From: Streptomyces musisoli
GTDB taxonomy: Bacteria; Actinomycetota; Actinomycetes; Streptomycetales; Streptomycetaceae
Assembly (NCBI RefSeq): GCF_016741855.1
Contig: NZ_JAERRH010000001.1
Span: 248,001 to 312,000 of the forward strand
Length of the DNA: 64,000 bases
Reading direction: 5' to 3'
Part shown: in pieces, positions 1-8,975 of the stretch
How the letters are laid out: each line of letters starts with the position of its first letter
Position numbering within the stretch: position 1 is the stretch's first letter
The notes under the pieces: generated by a model
The model's input: only the letters and a program-made list of their open reading frames with translations
Databases searched by the model: none
Told to the model about the DNA's origin: nothing
Made by a program: the position numbers and the translations under genes

Positions 1-32
1 GATGCGTGGACGGTCGTCGCATCGCTCGCCAT
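1..32 (-). CDS. Start of a probable roadblock/LC7 (CvnB-like) protein, cut by window edge
   Basis: Only the first ten codons are visible, reading MASDATTVHA from an ATG at 32. A strong AAGGAG (43-48) lies ten bases upstream. An in-frame ATG at 107 would add 25 residues, but no comparable ribosome site precedes it. The gene starts just after the CvnA-type kinase on the same strand. In Streptomyces conservons that position is held by the roadblock/LC7 protein, followed by a DUF742 protein and a small GTPase. The identity therefore rests on position and on the general look of the N-terminus, not on a domain I can see. Confidence 0.5.
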   Translation of the reverse strand, partial: MASDATTVHA

Positions 33-109
33 GGTGGATCGACTCCTTGGGGTACGAAGATCTGCGGGAGCGCTGGGGGTGGGGGTACGACGTGCGGGTG
101 CGGACATGG

Positions 110-2806
110 TCATCCGGCCGGGGCGCTCCCCTCGGTCCGGCCGGTGCCGCGGATGCCGTCGGTTGCGGGCACGTGGGCGTGCGCCTGGGTTATGGGGGCC
201 GAAGCCATGGATTCTGGGGCCGTGGAGTCCGGGACCGTGTGGCCCGGACCCACGTGAGCCGCGACGATGTGGTCCGAAACCGTGTGGTCCGAAACCGTGT
301 GACCCGGGGCTGTGTGGCCCGAGACCATGTGATTGGGGGCCGTGTGGTCGGGGGCCATGTGGTCGGGGGCCATGTGGTTGGGGGCCATGGCGTGCGAGAT
401 CGTGTGATCGGGGCCCATGGGCCGAGAGCCCGTGTCAGGGGTGCCCGAGTCCGGGCCCGGGTGGTGCGAACCGCCGTACTGGGCCCCGTCGTGAGCGGTG
501 CCGAAGTGGTCCGTTCCGCCGTGCTCGGGGCGGGTGCGCGCCGGCTCGGTGGATTCAGGTCCGGAAGATGCCGGCCGATACGCGCCCGCCATGTGCGCGG
601 CGTCGGTGTGGGCGGAACCCATGTGCTCGTACGACGACGCCGGGTACGTGGGCGTGCCGTGCGCGGGCGTCCCGTGCGCGGGCGTCCCGTGCGCGGGCGT
701 CCCGTGCACGGGGATGCCATGCGCGGGCGTGCCGTACTCCGGTTCGTCGAGTTCCGAGTCCAGGTTCTGCTGGGCCTCGGCGAGTCCGATCCCGCGCTGG
801 AAGGCGGCCATCAGGCCGGGGTCGTGGCCGGCGACGGTGTCGGCGTCCTGGCGGGGCGCCGGACCGCCGCGCAGCTGGGGCACGATGTGCTCCTGGGCGC
901 GCCGGCGCGGGAGTACGGGCTTGTCCATGGTGCCGCGGACGGGACCTACACGCGGGGTGGGCAGAGTGCCGGCGTGCGCGTCCACCACCGCCCGGTCCTC
1001 GGTGCCGACACCGGGCACGGCCTCGGCGGGGGTGGGCCGCGACCCTTCGGCGCCGCGCACGGGAAGCGGGGGCGGGGTGCCTCCGTGCCGTCCGCGCGCA
1101 CCGTTGTCGGTCCCGCGCCGCCCGGATCCGCGCTGCGCGTGCCGCCGCCGCCCGGTGGCCGGCGCTTCTCCGGCACCGGCACCGGCCCTGGTACCGGCAC
1201 CGCCTCCCACATCGGCACCGGCACGGCCTCCGACATCGGCGCCGTCGCCGTCGCCGACACCGACACCGGCACCGGCACTGGCACCGGCACCGACGTCGGC
1301 ACTGGCGCCGGCAGCTGTCCTGGTACCGGCACCGCTTCCGGCTGTGGAGCCGGTCCCGGCCGGAGGGCTGTCCCCGGCTCCGTTCCCGAGGCCGGCGCCG
1401 CCCTGGGCGGGCGCCGCGCTCCCCGCCCGGGCCCCCGGTTCCGCCGCGGGCGCAGGCACAGGCACCCGTGTCTGCTGCCCCGCACCTGCCGCCCGTGCCT
1501 GCTGCACCGCACCGGTGTCCACCGGATGCTGCGACGGCGGCTGGGACCGGTGGTGCGGCAGCGCGGCGCCCGCCCCCGGCGCGGCCGGCACACCCGGCGC
1601 GTTGCCCAACAGCGCCTGCGGCACGACGAGTACGGCCTGCACACCACCGTAGATGTTGCTCTGAAGCCGTACGTGGATGCCGTGCCGGCGGGCGAGCTGG
1701 GAGACGACGTAGAGGCCGATGCGGCCGTCGGCCAGCAGGCTGGCGACATTGACCTGGTCGGGGTCGGCGAGCAGCGCGTTCATCCGGTTCTGTTCGCCGA
1801 CCGGCATGCCCAGCCCGCGGTCCTCGACCTCCACGGCGAGCCCCGAGGTGACGAGGTTGGCGCGCAGCAGCACCTGGGTGTGCGGAGCGGAGAACACCGT
1901 GGCGTTCTCGATGAGTTCGGCGAGCAGGTGGATGACGTCGGCGACGGCGTGGCCGCGCAGTTCGCCGTCGATGGGCGGCACCAGCTTGACCCGGGAGTAC
2001 TGCTCGACCTCGGCGATGGCGGAACGCAGCACCTCGGTCATGCTGACCGGGTTGCTCCACTGCCGGCGGGAGACGGCTCCGCCGAGCACGGCGAGGTTCT
2101 CGGCGTGCCGCCGGATCCGGGTGGCCAGGTGGTCGACGTGGAACAGGCCCTTGAGCAGGTCGGGGTCCTCGATCTCGTTCTCCAGGTCGTCGAGGATCGA
2201 GATCTCCCGGTGCACGAGCGACTGGAGCCGGCGCGCGAGGTTGACGAACACTTCCAGCTTCTGTTCGCTGCCCGTCTGGCTGGAGAGCTGGGCGGCCCGC
2301 ACGACGGCGGTGACGGCGCCGTCGTGCGCGCGGGCCAGGTCGGCGGCGAGCAGCTCGAAGTCGTCGGCGTCCGCGGGGGGCCGGCGGCGCGGGCCGCGCT
2401 GCGGCGGGGTCTCGCCCTGCCGGAGCGCGTCGACCAGGGCGTGCAGGTCGGCCTCGCCGCGCGCGGCGGTGCGGCGGAGGTCGTCGACGCGGTCGGAGAC
2501 CACGCGGGCCGCGCGGTCGGCGGCCACGGCGGCGATCAGGATGCCGGCGACGGCCACGGTGACCGCTCCGGCGAGCACGGCCCACAGGAGGGGACCGGTG
2601 CGCGCGCCGGCGGAGCGGATGCTGAACATCACCGCGGCGCTGGCGCTGAGCGCGACCGCGAGCGGCGGCAGGACCGCGAGCCGCATGAGCTGGGGCCGTA
2701 TGTGTGTTTCGGGCAGTGCGGGAGCGGGTCGGGTCACCGGAGGACGCCCGTGTCGGCCGCCCTCGCGACGGTCGGCGCGGGCGGCCGGTGCTCGGAGGTG
2801 AGACAT
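110..2806 (-). CDS. cvnA: Conservon sensor histidine-kinase-like protein (CvnA type)
   Basis: This 898-residue membrane protein should head a conservon, a four-component complex thought to act like a prokaryotic G-protein receptor system. Two closely spaced membrane segments (about 42-62 and 71-95) leave almost no external loop. A coiled dimerisation region follows, then a GHKL ATPase with N-box ELIENATVFS (297-306), G1 box VEDRGLGM (327-334) and GLYVVSQLARRHG (364-376). From about 400 the protein is low-complexity Pro/Ala/Gly/His, including HGTPA five-residue repeats. The ATG at 2806 is chosen because GAGGA sits six bases upstream; the reading frame stays open to 2944. The phospho-accepting histidine is not certain, since VDHLATRIRRHAENL (about 224-238) is only H-box-like. 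Confidence 0.85.
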   Translation of the reverse strand: MSHLRAPAARADRREGGRHGRPPVTRPAPALPETHIRPQLMRLAVLPPLAVALSASAAVMFSIRSAGARTGPLLWAVLAGAVTVAVAGILIAAVAADRAARVVSDRVDDLRRTAARGEADLHALVDALRQGETPPQRGPRRRPPADADDFELLAADLARAHDGAVTAVVRAAQLSSQTGSEQKLEVFVNLARRLQSLVHREISILDDLENEIEDPDLLKGLFHVDHLATRIRRHAENLAVLGGAVSRRQWSNPVSMTEVLRSAIAEVEQYSRVKLVPPIDGELRGHAVADVIHLLAELIENATVFSAPHTQVLLRANLVTSGLAVEVEDRGLGMPVGEQNRMNALLADPDQVNVASLLADGRIGLYVVSQLARRHGIHVRLQSNIYGGVQAVLVVPQALLGNAPGVPAAPGAGAALPHHRSQPPSQHPVDTGAVQQARAAGAGQQTRVPVPAPAAEPGARAGSAAPAQGGAGLGNGAGDSPPAGTGSTAGSGAGTRTAAGASADVGAGASAGAGVGVGDGDGADVGGRAGADVGGGAGTRAGAGAGEAPATGRRRHAQRGSGRRGTDNGARGRHGGTPPPLPVRGAEGSRPTPAEAVPGVGTEDRAVVDAHAGTLPTPRVGPVRGTMDKPVLPRRRAQEHIVPQLRGGPAPRQDADTVAGHDPGLMAAFQRGIGLAEAQQNLDSELDEPEYGTPAHGIPVHGTPAHGTPAHGTPAHGTPTYPASSYEHMGSAHTDAAHMAGAYRPASSGPESTEPARTRPEHGGTDHFGTAHDGAQYGGSHHPGPDSGTPDTGSRPMGPDHTISHAMAPNHMAPDHMAPDHTAPNHMVSGHTAPGHTVSDHTVSDHIVAAHVGPGHTVPDSTAPESMASAPITQAHAHVPATDGIRGTGRTEGSAPAG
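655..735 (-). repeat. 15-bp tandem repeats inside cvnA
   Basis: Three to four nearly identical 15-bp units (core gcgggcgtcccgtgc) encode the HGTPA pentapeptide repeats in the C-terminal tail of the kinase. The unit is a multiple of three, so copy-number change keeps the frame. Confidence 0.85.
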
Positions 2807-3358
2807 CTGCGTCCTCGTACTGGTCCGTCGGGCCTGGTGTCCTCGTGCGGTGCGCGCTGCGGGCATGCGTCGATGCGGGCGCGCGTCATCGCGGCGTCGG
2901 CCGGCGGGACCGGCGGAACCGGCCGCGTGTCGCCCGACGGACACTCACAGTAGTTGCCTGCGCAGCACGTGCGGTGGGCAGTTGACGAACTCCCCCGATG
3001 AGCGTCCCGCTCTGGTATGAGGTGTCGTACGAAGGTCCGATGACCCCTGCTCGACACGCGGCCGGATTCAGGCGTGATCGATCCGACCTGGTCAAAGGTG
3101 GTCACAAGCGGAACGTCGGGGGGTGGTCGTGGCGCGCTTCGCGCCCCCGTCGAGCGACCCCGTGCGCGGTGCCGATCGTTTCCGGCCCGCCCGCACGACG
3201 ACCCGAGGGGCCGTCACCGACACCTCCGCACCGCGGCGCTCATTACAGAGCGTGCCCGCTTTGGCCTTGGCTGGAGGAGGGTGTGAACGGCACACACGAA
3301 ACGGCGGCCACCGGACGGTGGCCGCCGGAACACGGCGGTGGGACCTCGCCCGCCGCAA
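2807..3358. other. Intergenic region upstream of cvnA
   Basis: About 550 bp between the cvnA start and the stop of the upstream hydrolase gene, both on the minus strand. Apart from the hairpin at 3302-3327 I see no gene, no clear -10/-35 pair and no long repeat. It should hold the conservon promoter. Confidence 0.5.
3302..3327 (-). terminator. Perfect 11-bp hairpin after the MBL-fold gene
   Basis: Arms 3302-3312 and 3317-3327 pair perfectly around a GGAC loop, 31 bp after the hydrolase stop. No T-run follows, which is usual for Streptomyces terminators. Confidence 0.65.
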
Positions 3359-4543
3359 TCAGTGGCTGCGGTCGCCGGTGGCGCGCGCGGGCGGCTCGGC
3401 CACGAACGCCCCGACCGAGCGCCAGGTGCGCCGCACGTCTCCCGACACGCCTCGCCACCAGGCCTCCGCCGGCAGTTTGCCGGCGGGTTCGAAGGGCTCG
3501 CCCGGCCGGGGCAGGGCGACCGCCTGGCCGGCCTCCCCCGCGGCCTCCTTGGTCCACTCCCCCGGCTCGGCCCAGGGGTGCGGGGCGAGGTTGAAGGTGC
3601 CCCAGTGGATCGGCAGCAGCACACCGTGCGGCGCGCCGCCCTGGAGGTCGAGGTGGGCGCGCAGGCCCTCCTCGGGGGTCATGTGGATGTCGGGCCAGAA
3701 CTCGCTGTACGCCCCGATCTGGATCATCGTGGCGTCGAACGGGCCGTGCGCGGCGCCGATCTCCGCGAAGCCGTCGAAGTAGCCGGTGTCGCCGCTGTGG
3801 TAGATGCGGTGCTCCTCGCCGGCGACGACCCAGGACGCCCACAGGGTGTGCTGGGTGTTGCGCAGGCCCCGGCCGCAGAAGTGGCGGGCCGGGGTGGCGG
3901 TGAGGGTGAGTCCGCCGACCCGGGTGGACTCGTGCCAGTCCAGCTCGCGCAGCCGGTCCGGGGAGACGCCCCAGTGTTCGAGGTGGGCGCCGACGCCGAG
4001 CGGCACGGCGAACAGGGTGTCCGTGCCGGCCAGCGCCTTGATCGTGGGCAGGTCCAGATGGTCGTAGTGGTCGTGGGAGATGACGACCACGTCGACCGGG
4101 CCGAGCGCGGCCAGCGGCAACGGCACCGGGTGCAGCCGCCTGGGCCCGGCGAAGGGGAACGGGGAACAGCGCTCGCCCCAGACGGGGTCGAACAGGACCC
4201 GGTGCCCGTCGATCTCGGCGAGCACGCTGGAGTGGCCCGCCCAGGTGAGCCGCAGTCCGGTGGCGGGCGGCTCGGCCAGGTCGGCGAAGGTCGTGGGGTG
4301 CACCGGGACGGTGCCCTTGGGGGCGCGCAGCGGCCGGGTGTCCTTGTCGAGGAACACCTTGGCGAGGTCGAGCGTGGAGCCGGAGGGCCGGGTGCGTGCG
4401 GGACCACCGGGGTTCTGGAAGACACCGTCCTTGAAGTGCGGCGAGCGGCGGATGCGTGCCAGGCGCTCACCACCCGGGTCCGCGCCGAACGCGGCGGGCC
4501 GCAGCGCGCGCAGCCCGGAGCTCGCAGAACGCAAACCGGTCAC
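3359..4543 (-). CDS. Metallo-beta-lactamase-fold hydrolase (UlaG/NAPE-PLD-like)
   Basis: The 394-residue protein is a predicted cytoplasmic metal-dependent hydrolase of the MBL superfamily. The metal motif reads SHDHYDHLD in the middle of the chain, preceded by TWAGHSSVL and followed by a second-metal aspartate/histidine region (HSGDTGY). This arrangement matches the UlaG/NAPE-PLD-like branch, whose members cleave phosphodiester or lactone substrates. The substrate cannot be read from sequence. It starts with GTG at 4543, with GGAGG four to five bases upstream. It appears monocistronic, since the genes on either side are separated by 180 bp or more and a hairpin follows the stop. Confidence 0.85.
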   Translation of the reverse strand: MTGLRSASSGLRALRPAAFGADPGGERLARIRRSPHFKDGVFQNPGGPARTRPSGSTLDLAKVFLDKDTRPLRAPKGTVPVHPTTFADLAEPPATGLRLTWAGHSSVLAEIDGHRVLFDPVWGERCSPFPFAGPRRLHPVPLPLAALGPVDVVVISHDHYDHLDLPTIKALAGTDTLFAVPLGVGAHLEHWGVSPDRLRELDWHESTRVGGLTLTATPARHFCGRGLRNTQHTLWASWVVAGEEHRIYHSGDTGYFDGFAEIGAAHGPFDATMIQIGAYSEFWPDIHMTPEEGLRAHLDLQGGAPHGVLLPIHWGTFNLAPHPWAEPGEWTKEAAGEAGQAVALPRPGEPFEPAGKLPAEAWWRGVSGDVRRTWRSVGAFVAEPPARATGDRSH

Positions 4544-4649
4544 GGTACCTCCCGGTGGAGTGGGTGAGGCCCTCCATTATGGTCGGCCCCTCCGGGACTC
4601 CGGGTACGGCGGGGTCCGCTCTCGCGTCACCGACGATCCGTTCTGCGCG

Positions 4650-4678
4650 TTGACAGCGGCGGGACCGCTCCGGATACT
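4650..4678 (+). promoter_or_regulatory. Candidate housekeeping promoter of the amino acid dehydrogenase gene
   Basis: TTGACA (4650-4655), a 17-bp spacer and GATACT (4673-4678) form a near-consensus vegetative promoter. The predicted start is about 40 bp upstream of the ATG at 4726. Confidence 0.6.
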
Positions 4679-4725
4679 GACTCGCCATTCAGTACCATCC
4701 CTTGTCACTCCCCCACGGAGACGCC

Positions 4726-5904
4726 ATGACCACCCCCCTGATGTCGCTCGTCTGGACCGACCACGTCACCGGTCGCCGGGGCTTCCTCGTCGTGGACCGG
4801 CTGGTGCGGGGCGTGGCCAGCGGCGGGCTGCGGATGCGGCCGGGCTGCACCCTGGAGGAGGTGACGGGGCTGGCCCGCGGCATGACGATGAAGGAGGCCC
4901 TGCACTACGACCCCGAGGGCCGCTACCTGCCCCTCGGCGGCGCGAAGGGCGGCATCGACTGCGATCCGCGGGACGCGGAGTCGTACGGGCTCCTGGTCCG
5001 CTATCTGCGTGCCATGCGGCCCTACGTCGAGAGCTTCTGGGCCACCGGCGAGGATCTGGGCCTCAGCCAGGACCTGGTGGACCGCGCGGCGGCGGATGCG
5101 GGCCTGGTCTCCTCCGTCCAGGCGGTGTATCCGCTGCTGGACGACGAGTCGGCGGCCCGGCAACGGCTCGCGGACGCCTTCGCGGTGGAGGTGGACGGCA
5201 TCGGCCTGGGCGAGCTGGCCGGCGGCTGCGGGGTCGCCGAGTCGGTGCTGGCGGTCCTGGACCGGGCGGCGGTGCCGTACGCGGGCACCCGGGTCGCCGT
5301 ACAGGGGCTCGGCACGATGGGCGGGGCCACCGCGCGCTTCCTCGCGCGCGCGGGCCTGACGGTGGTGGCCGTCGCCGACCTCAAGGGCACGATCGCCAAC
5401 CCGGCGGGGCTCGACGTGGAGGCGCTGCTCGCGGCGCGGGACGGCCACGGCACCGTCGACCGCGGCGTGCTGCGCCCGGACGACCGCGAACTGCCGGGCG
5501 ACGCCTGGCTGTCCGCGGAGGCGGAGGTGCTGGTGCCGGCCGCCGTGTCGTACGCGGTCGACGGTGCCAACCAGGAGCGGATCCGGGCGCGCTGGATCGT
5601 GGAGGCCGCGAACATGCCCGTCGTGGCCGAGGCGGAGGCGCTGCTGGCCGCGCGCGGGGTGACGGTACTGCCGGACGTGGTGGTCAATTCGGGGACGAAC
5701 GCCTGGTGGTGGTGGACCCTGTTCGGCGACATCCGCGCGGACGCGGACGAGGCGTTGGCGCGCATCCGCCGCTCGATGCGCGCCCTGGTCGGCCTGACGC
5801 TGGACCGTGCGGAGGCCGACGGGACGACCCCGCGCGCGGCGGCGCACGCCCTGGTGACCGACCGGCTGCCGGTGATCGCGGAGCGTCTCGGCTGGTACCG
5901 GTGA
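4726..5904 (+). CDS. Glu/Leu/Phe/Val dehydrogenase family protein
   Basis: The 392-residue enzyme should catalyse NAD(P)-dependent oxidative deamination of an amino acid to a 2-oxo acid. The substrate-side lysine motif GGAKGGI and the probable catalytic aspartate in ATGEDLGL occupy the N-terminal half. A Rossmann fold with VAVQGLGTMGG follows near residue 190. Streptomyces valine dehydrogenases and glutamate dehydrogenases share this layout; I cannot assign the substrate. ATG 4726 has GGAG five bases upstream and is preferred over an in-frame TTG at 4702. A TetR regulator follows 49 bp downstream on the same strand. Confidence 0.85.
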   Translation: MTTPLMSLVWTDHVTGRRGFLVVDRLVRGVASGGLRMRPGCTLEEVTGLARGMTMKEALHYDPEGRYLPLGGAKGGIDCDPRDAESYGLLVRYLRAMRPYVESFWATGEDLGLSQDLVDRAAADAGLVSSVQAVYPLLDDESAARQRLADAFAVEVDGIGLGELAGGCGVAESVLAVLDRAAVPYAGTRVAVQGLGTMGGATARFLARAGLTVVAVADLKGTIANPAGLDVEALLAARDGHGTVDRGVLRPDDRELPGDAWLSAEAEVLVPAAVSYAVDGANQERIRARWIVEAANMPVVAEAEALLAARGVTVLPDVVVNSGTNAWWWWTLFGDIRADADEALARIRRSMRALVGLTLDRAEADGTTPRAAAHALVTDRLPVIAERLGWYR

Positions 5905-5953
5905 CGGATCCGACGGCTTCGGGGGCGCCGGGATCAGCGGCTAGGGTGACCGC

Positions 5954-6574
5954 GTGGCAAGAGTGCGGTTGAGCGTGGCGGAGCGGCGGGAGGAACTGCT
6001 GCGGGCCGCCATCGAGCAGATCGAGGCGCGGGGCGTGGCGGCGGTCAGGATCGCCGACGTGGCCGCGGCCCTCGGTGTGAGCAACGCGCTGGTGCTGTAC
6101 CACTTCTCCACCAAGGAGAAGCTGGTCGCCGCCGCGTTCACGTACGCGGCCGAGGGCGACCTCGCGCATCTGCGCAAGCTGCTGGGCCGGCGGACCACCG
6201 CGCTGCGCCGGCTGCGGGCGGCGGTCCGCTGGTACGCGCCGACCGGTCAGGCGAAGGGCTGGCGGCTGTGGATCGAGGGCTGGGCCGTGGCCCTGCGCGA
6301 GCCGGCCCTGCGGGAGGTCAGCGGGGACCTGGACAGGCAGTGGAAGGCGGCGATCACCGAGGTCATCGCCGAGGGCGTGTCGGCGGGCGAGTTCGCGTGC
6401 GCGGACCCGGCCGGTGCGGCGCTGCGGCTGACGGCGCTGCTGGACGGGCTGGCGGTGCAGCTGACGTCGTACCCGGGCGCGGTGGCGCGGTACCGGGCGC
6501 AGGAGTGGGTGGACGACGCCCTCGCCCGGGAACTGGGCCTGGACCGGAAGGCGTTGACCGAGCGGGACGGGTGA
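5954..6574 (+). CDS. TetR/BetI-type transcriptional regulator
   Basis: The 206-residue protein has an N-terminal helix-turn-helix (RIADVAAALGVSNALVLYHF, about 33-52) of the TetR type and a BetI-like C-terminal ligand domain. The start is GTG at 5954. No Shine-Dalgarno is present, but TAGGGT (5942-5947) lies six bases before the GTG, so the message may be leaderless. It follows the amino acid dehydrogenase gene and could regulate it or its own promoter; no operator is obvious. The regulated function is not inferable. Confidence 0.85.
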   Translation: MARVRLSVAERREELLRAAIEQIEARGVAAVRIADVAAALGVSNALVLYHFSTKEKLVAAAFTYAAEGDLAHLRKLLGRRTTALRRLRAAVRWYAPTGQAKGWRLWIEGWAVALREPALREVSGDLDRQWKAAITEVIAEGVSAGEFACADPAGAALRLTALLDGLAVQLTSYPGAVARYRAQEWVDDALARELGLDRKALTERDG

Positions 6575-6672
6575 GCGCGCCACCAGGCCGCCGAGGGGTC
6601 GACCGGCACCGGAGGCCATGCGCGGTGTCAGGCGGCGCGGCGGCCGCCGGGGAGACGACCGCGGCGCCGGGC

Positions 6673-6702
6673 CGCCCCGGGCCGCCGGTGCGGCCCGGGG
6701 CG
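6673..6702. terminator. 13-bp perfect hairpin between convergent tetR and SGNH genes
   Basis: Arms 6673-6685 and 6690-6702 pair perfectly with a CGGT loop. It lies between the tetR stop (6574) and the SGNH stop (6715), so it could serve both directions. Confidence 0.75.
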
Positions 6703-6714
6703 CGATCCGCGGCG

Positions 6715-7533
6715 TCAGGCCACCGAGGCGATCCGCATCTTGATGTCGTCCGGCGACAGCGCGCCCTTGGCGGTCACGTGGTCGCCGGAGGACTCGCCGC
6801 GCAGCCGCCGCCCGATCCAGGGGACGAGGTATTCGCGCGCCCACTGGACGTCGTCGCGCCGGACGTCCAGGGTGCCCCGGGGCGGCAGCGGCGGCCACGG
6901 CTGCTCCGGGTCGGCCGGGACGTCCAGGCCGAGGGCCTGTCCGGCCCGCAGCGCCACGCGCGTGTGCCCCTCGGGCGAGAGGTGCAGCCGGTCGCTGTCC
7001 CAGGCCCTGCGGTCCTGCACGGACTTCAGGGACCACAGGTCGAGCACGGGGCAGCCGTACCGGTCGGCGATGGCCCGGACGTGCCCGTTGTAGGTGGCGA
7101 TCTTGCCGCGCAGATGCTTGAGCACGGGGACGCCACGGGTGTCGAAGCCGGTCGTCACCAGCACGGTGCCGACGGCCTCGGTCAGTTGGGCCACGGCGCG
7201 TTCGAAGCGCTCGGCCACCTCGTCGGGATCGGTGCCCGGGCGGATGATGTCGTTGCCGCCCGCGCAGAAGGAGACCAGGTCCGGGGCCATGCCGACGGCC
7301 TGCGGGAGCTGGTCGGCCATGATCTGGTCCAGCAGCTTCCCGCGTACCGCGAGGTTGGTGTACTGGAAGTCGCCCTCGGGACGCCGGTCGGCGAGCAGCA
7401 CCGCGAACCGGTCGGCCCAGCCCACGAACGCCCCGTCGGGCCCGGGGTCGCCGACGCCCTCGGTGAAGCTGTCCCCCACCGCCACGTACGACCCGATCAC
7501 TGATCTGTTGTCATTCTTCGAATCGTCTGCCAC
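6715..7533 (-). CDS. SGNH/GDSL-family hydrolase
   Basis: The 272-residue predicted esterase/lipase-like hydrolase carries the family blocks in order: block I VAVGDSFTEG near residue 18 with the nucleophile serine, block III FCAGGND with the oxyanion asparagine, and block V DSDRLHLSPEG with the catalytic Asp and His. No signal peptide is seen, so it is probably cytoplasmic. The first start is GTG at 7533, whose ribosome site is weak. A perfect hairpin follows the stop. The substrate is unknown. Confidence 0.85.
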   Translation of the reverse strand: MADDSKNDNRSVIGSYVAVGDSFTEGVGDPGPDGAFVGWADRFAVLLADRRPEGDFQYTNLAVRGKLLDQIMADQLPQAVGMAPDLVSFCAGGNDIIRPGTDPDEVAERFERAVAQLTEAVGTVLVTTGFDTRGVPVLKHLRGKIATYNGHVRAIADRYGCPVLDLWSLKSVQDRRAWDSDRLHLSPEGHTRVALRAGQALGLDVPADPEQPWPPLPPRGTLDVRRDDVQWAREYLVPWIGRRLRGESSGDHVTAKGALSPDDIKMRIASVA

Positions 7534-7667
7534 GTCGGACCATGATTCACCTTCGGATGTGACCTACGCGACCGTAAGCGGGGGTTGACGAACGGTGAGA
7601 TGAGACACCCTTAAAGAATTTGCGATTTCAGGAATACGGTCGCTCACGGGGCTGTTGGCGCCGGGCA

Positions 7668-7710
7668 CACCGAAGGCCGGACCCGGGGATCGTGGGTCCG
7701 GCCTTCGGTG
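7668..7710 (-). terminator. Strong hairpin after the LysM/M23 peptidase gene
   Basis: A perfect 17-bp stem (7668-7684 with 7694-7710) and a 9-base loop begins 33 bp downstream of the peptidase stop. It separates that gene from the SGNH hydrolase gene. Confidence 0.85.
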
Positions 7711-7742
7711 GCGTGTCAGGCAGGTGGTGCGGGGGCCGGCCG

Positions 7743-8696
7743 TCAGCCGACGGCGACGCCGTGCCCGCGGAGGTAGCCGACGGGGTCGAGGTCGGACCCG
7801 TAGTCGGGCGTGGTGCGGATCTCGAAGTGCAGGTGCGGGCCGGTCACGTTGCCGGTGGCGCCGGACAGGCCGACCTGCTGACCCGCGGTCACGGTCTGGC
7901 CGGCCGAGACCGAGAGCTGCGACAGGTGGGCGTACTGGGCGTAGTGGCCGTCGTCGAGCTTGATGACGACCTGGTTGCCGTAGGCGCCGCCCCAGCCGGC
8001 GGAGACGACCGTGCCCGCGGCGACGGCCTTGAGGGGGGTGCCGGTCGGCACGACGAAGTCGACGCCGGTGTGGTAACCGCTGGACCACATGCTGCCGGCC
8101 ACGTGGTAGCCGGTGCCGATGGTGGCGCCGGCCACCGGGAGGGTGTAGCCGGTGGAGGCGGTCTGCGCGGTGCCTTCCCCGGCCGGCCGGGAGGTCTGGG
8201 CCGAGGACGGGGCGGAGGACGGGGCGGAGGCGTGCGCGGGCTGGGAAGCGGCGGCCGGCCGGGAGGGCTTCGGGGCGGCCGGGGTGTGCCGCGGGGCGGC
8301 GGATTCGGCGTGGGCCGCCGCGGCCTTGCCGCCGAGGGTGAGCTTCAGGCCGGGGTGGATGAGCGACGGGTCGGCGCCGACGGCCTGGCGGTTGTCGTCG
8401 TAGAGGCGCTGCCAGCCGCCGTCGACGTGCTGTGCCTCGGCGATCGTGGCGAGGCAGTCGCCGCTGCGCACCGTGTAGCTGCGTACGCCCGAATCCGACT
8501 GCGCGGCGGTCTTGTGCACCGTTTCCGGAAGGGTCCGCACGGCCTTTCCGGGGACGGACTGCGCGGGGGTGGCGGCGTGCGCTCCGGTGGCCCCGAGGAG
8601 CGGGAGGGCCAGGGCGGCGCCACCGGTTCCGGCGACGGCGATGGAGCGGGAAAAACGCGGGGTCTTGGGACGACGGTGCTTACCCTTGGCGGGCAT
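7743..8696 (-). CDS. Secreted LysM-M23 cell-wall endopeptidase
   Basis: The 317-residue exported peptidoglycan hydrolase begins with a basic N-terminus and a hydrophobic segment ending in GATGAHAA (signal peptide, about 1-42). A LysM domain (about 70-118, YTVRSGDCLATIAEAQ) binds glycan. An Ala/Pro/Ser linker leads to a C-terminal M23 zinc endopeptidase with HTGVDF and HLHFEIR supplying the metal ligands. The ATG at 8696 has GAGAGGAA upstream. The roughly 200-base leader contains a c-di-AMP riboswitch, so expression should fall when c-di-AMP rises, as known for other actinobacterial wall hydrolases. Confidence 0.93.
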   Translation of the reverse strand: MPAKGKHRRPKTPRFSRSIAVAGTGGAALALPLLGATGAHAATPAQSVPGKAVRTLPETVHKTAAQSDSGVRSYTVRSGDCLATIAEAQHVDGGWQRLYDDNRQAVGADPSLIHPGLKLTLGGKAAAAHAESAAPRHTPAAPKPSRPAAASQPAHASAPSSAPSSAQTSRPAGEGTAQTASTGYTLPVAGATIGTGYHVAGSMWSSGYHTGVDFVVPTGTPLKAVAAGTVVSAGWGGAYGNQVVIKLDDGHYAQYAHLSQLSVSAGQTVTAGQQVGLSGATGNVTGPHLHFEIRTTPDYGSDLDPVGYLRGHGVAVG

Positions 8697-8710
8697 GGCG
8701 CGATTCCTCT

Positions 8711-8891
8711 CCGGCGCCTGCGAGGTCAGCTGTCGGGTTCGGGTTGGAGCTGCCCGGCCGTGCGCGGCACGGCTGCACCCCTAGCCTGTCGCGGAGACCG
8801 GGACAGGCAGTCGTACCTGGTGGGTCCCCCGCTCCTGCCGACGCGGGTCATGTGTGGGGACTCCGGGCGGCGGCAGGATTCGGCGTTCCGT
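8711..8891 (-). promoter_or_regulatory. c-di-AMP riboswitch (ydaO/yuaA class)
   Basis: On the minus strand the leader of the M23 peptidase gene carries conserved ydaO blocks in order. These are CCGAATCCTGCCG (about 8874-8886), GGCAGGAGCGGGGGACCCA (about 8820-8838), GGGGTG with AGCC (about 8769-8781), and GGGCAGCTCC with ACCCGAACCCGACAGCTGA (about 8726-8756), then CTCGCAGGC. These match what I remember of the class upstream of rpfA and M23/NlpC hydrolases in Streptomyces. The boundaries are approximate. Confidence 0.88.
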
Positions 8892-8975
8892 CCGGATTGG
8901 TGGCGAACGTAAGCGAGCGAGACGCATGGAAACAAGCAGGGGGTTCCCGTTGTTCGGGTCTCGGGTGATCGGTTG

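Noticed and set aside
2..2953. 983-codon plus-strand open frame and other long frames opposite cvnA
   Set aside because: The minus strand carries clear membrane helices and GHKL ATPase motifs; the plus frame is a high-GC antisense shadow with no domain.
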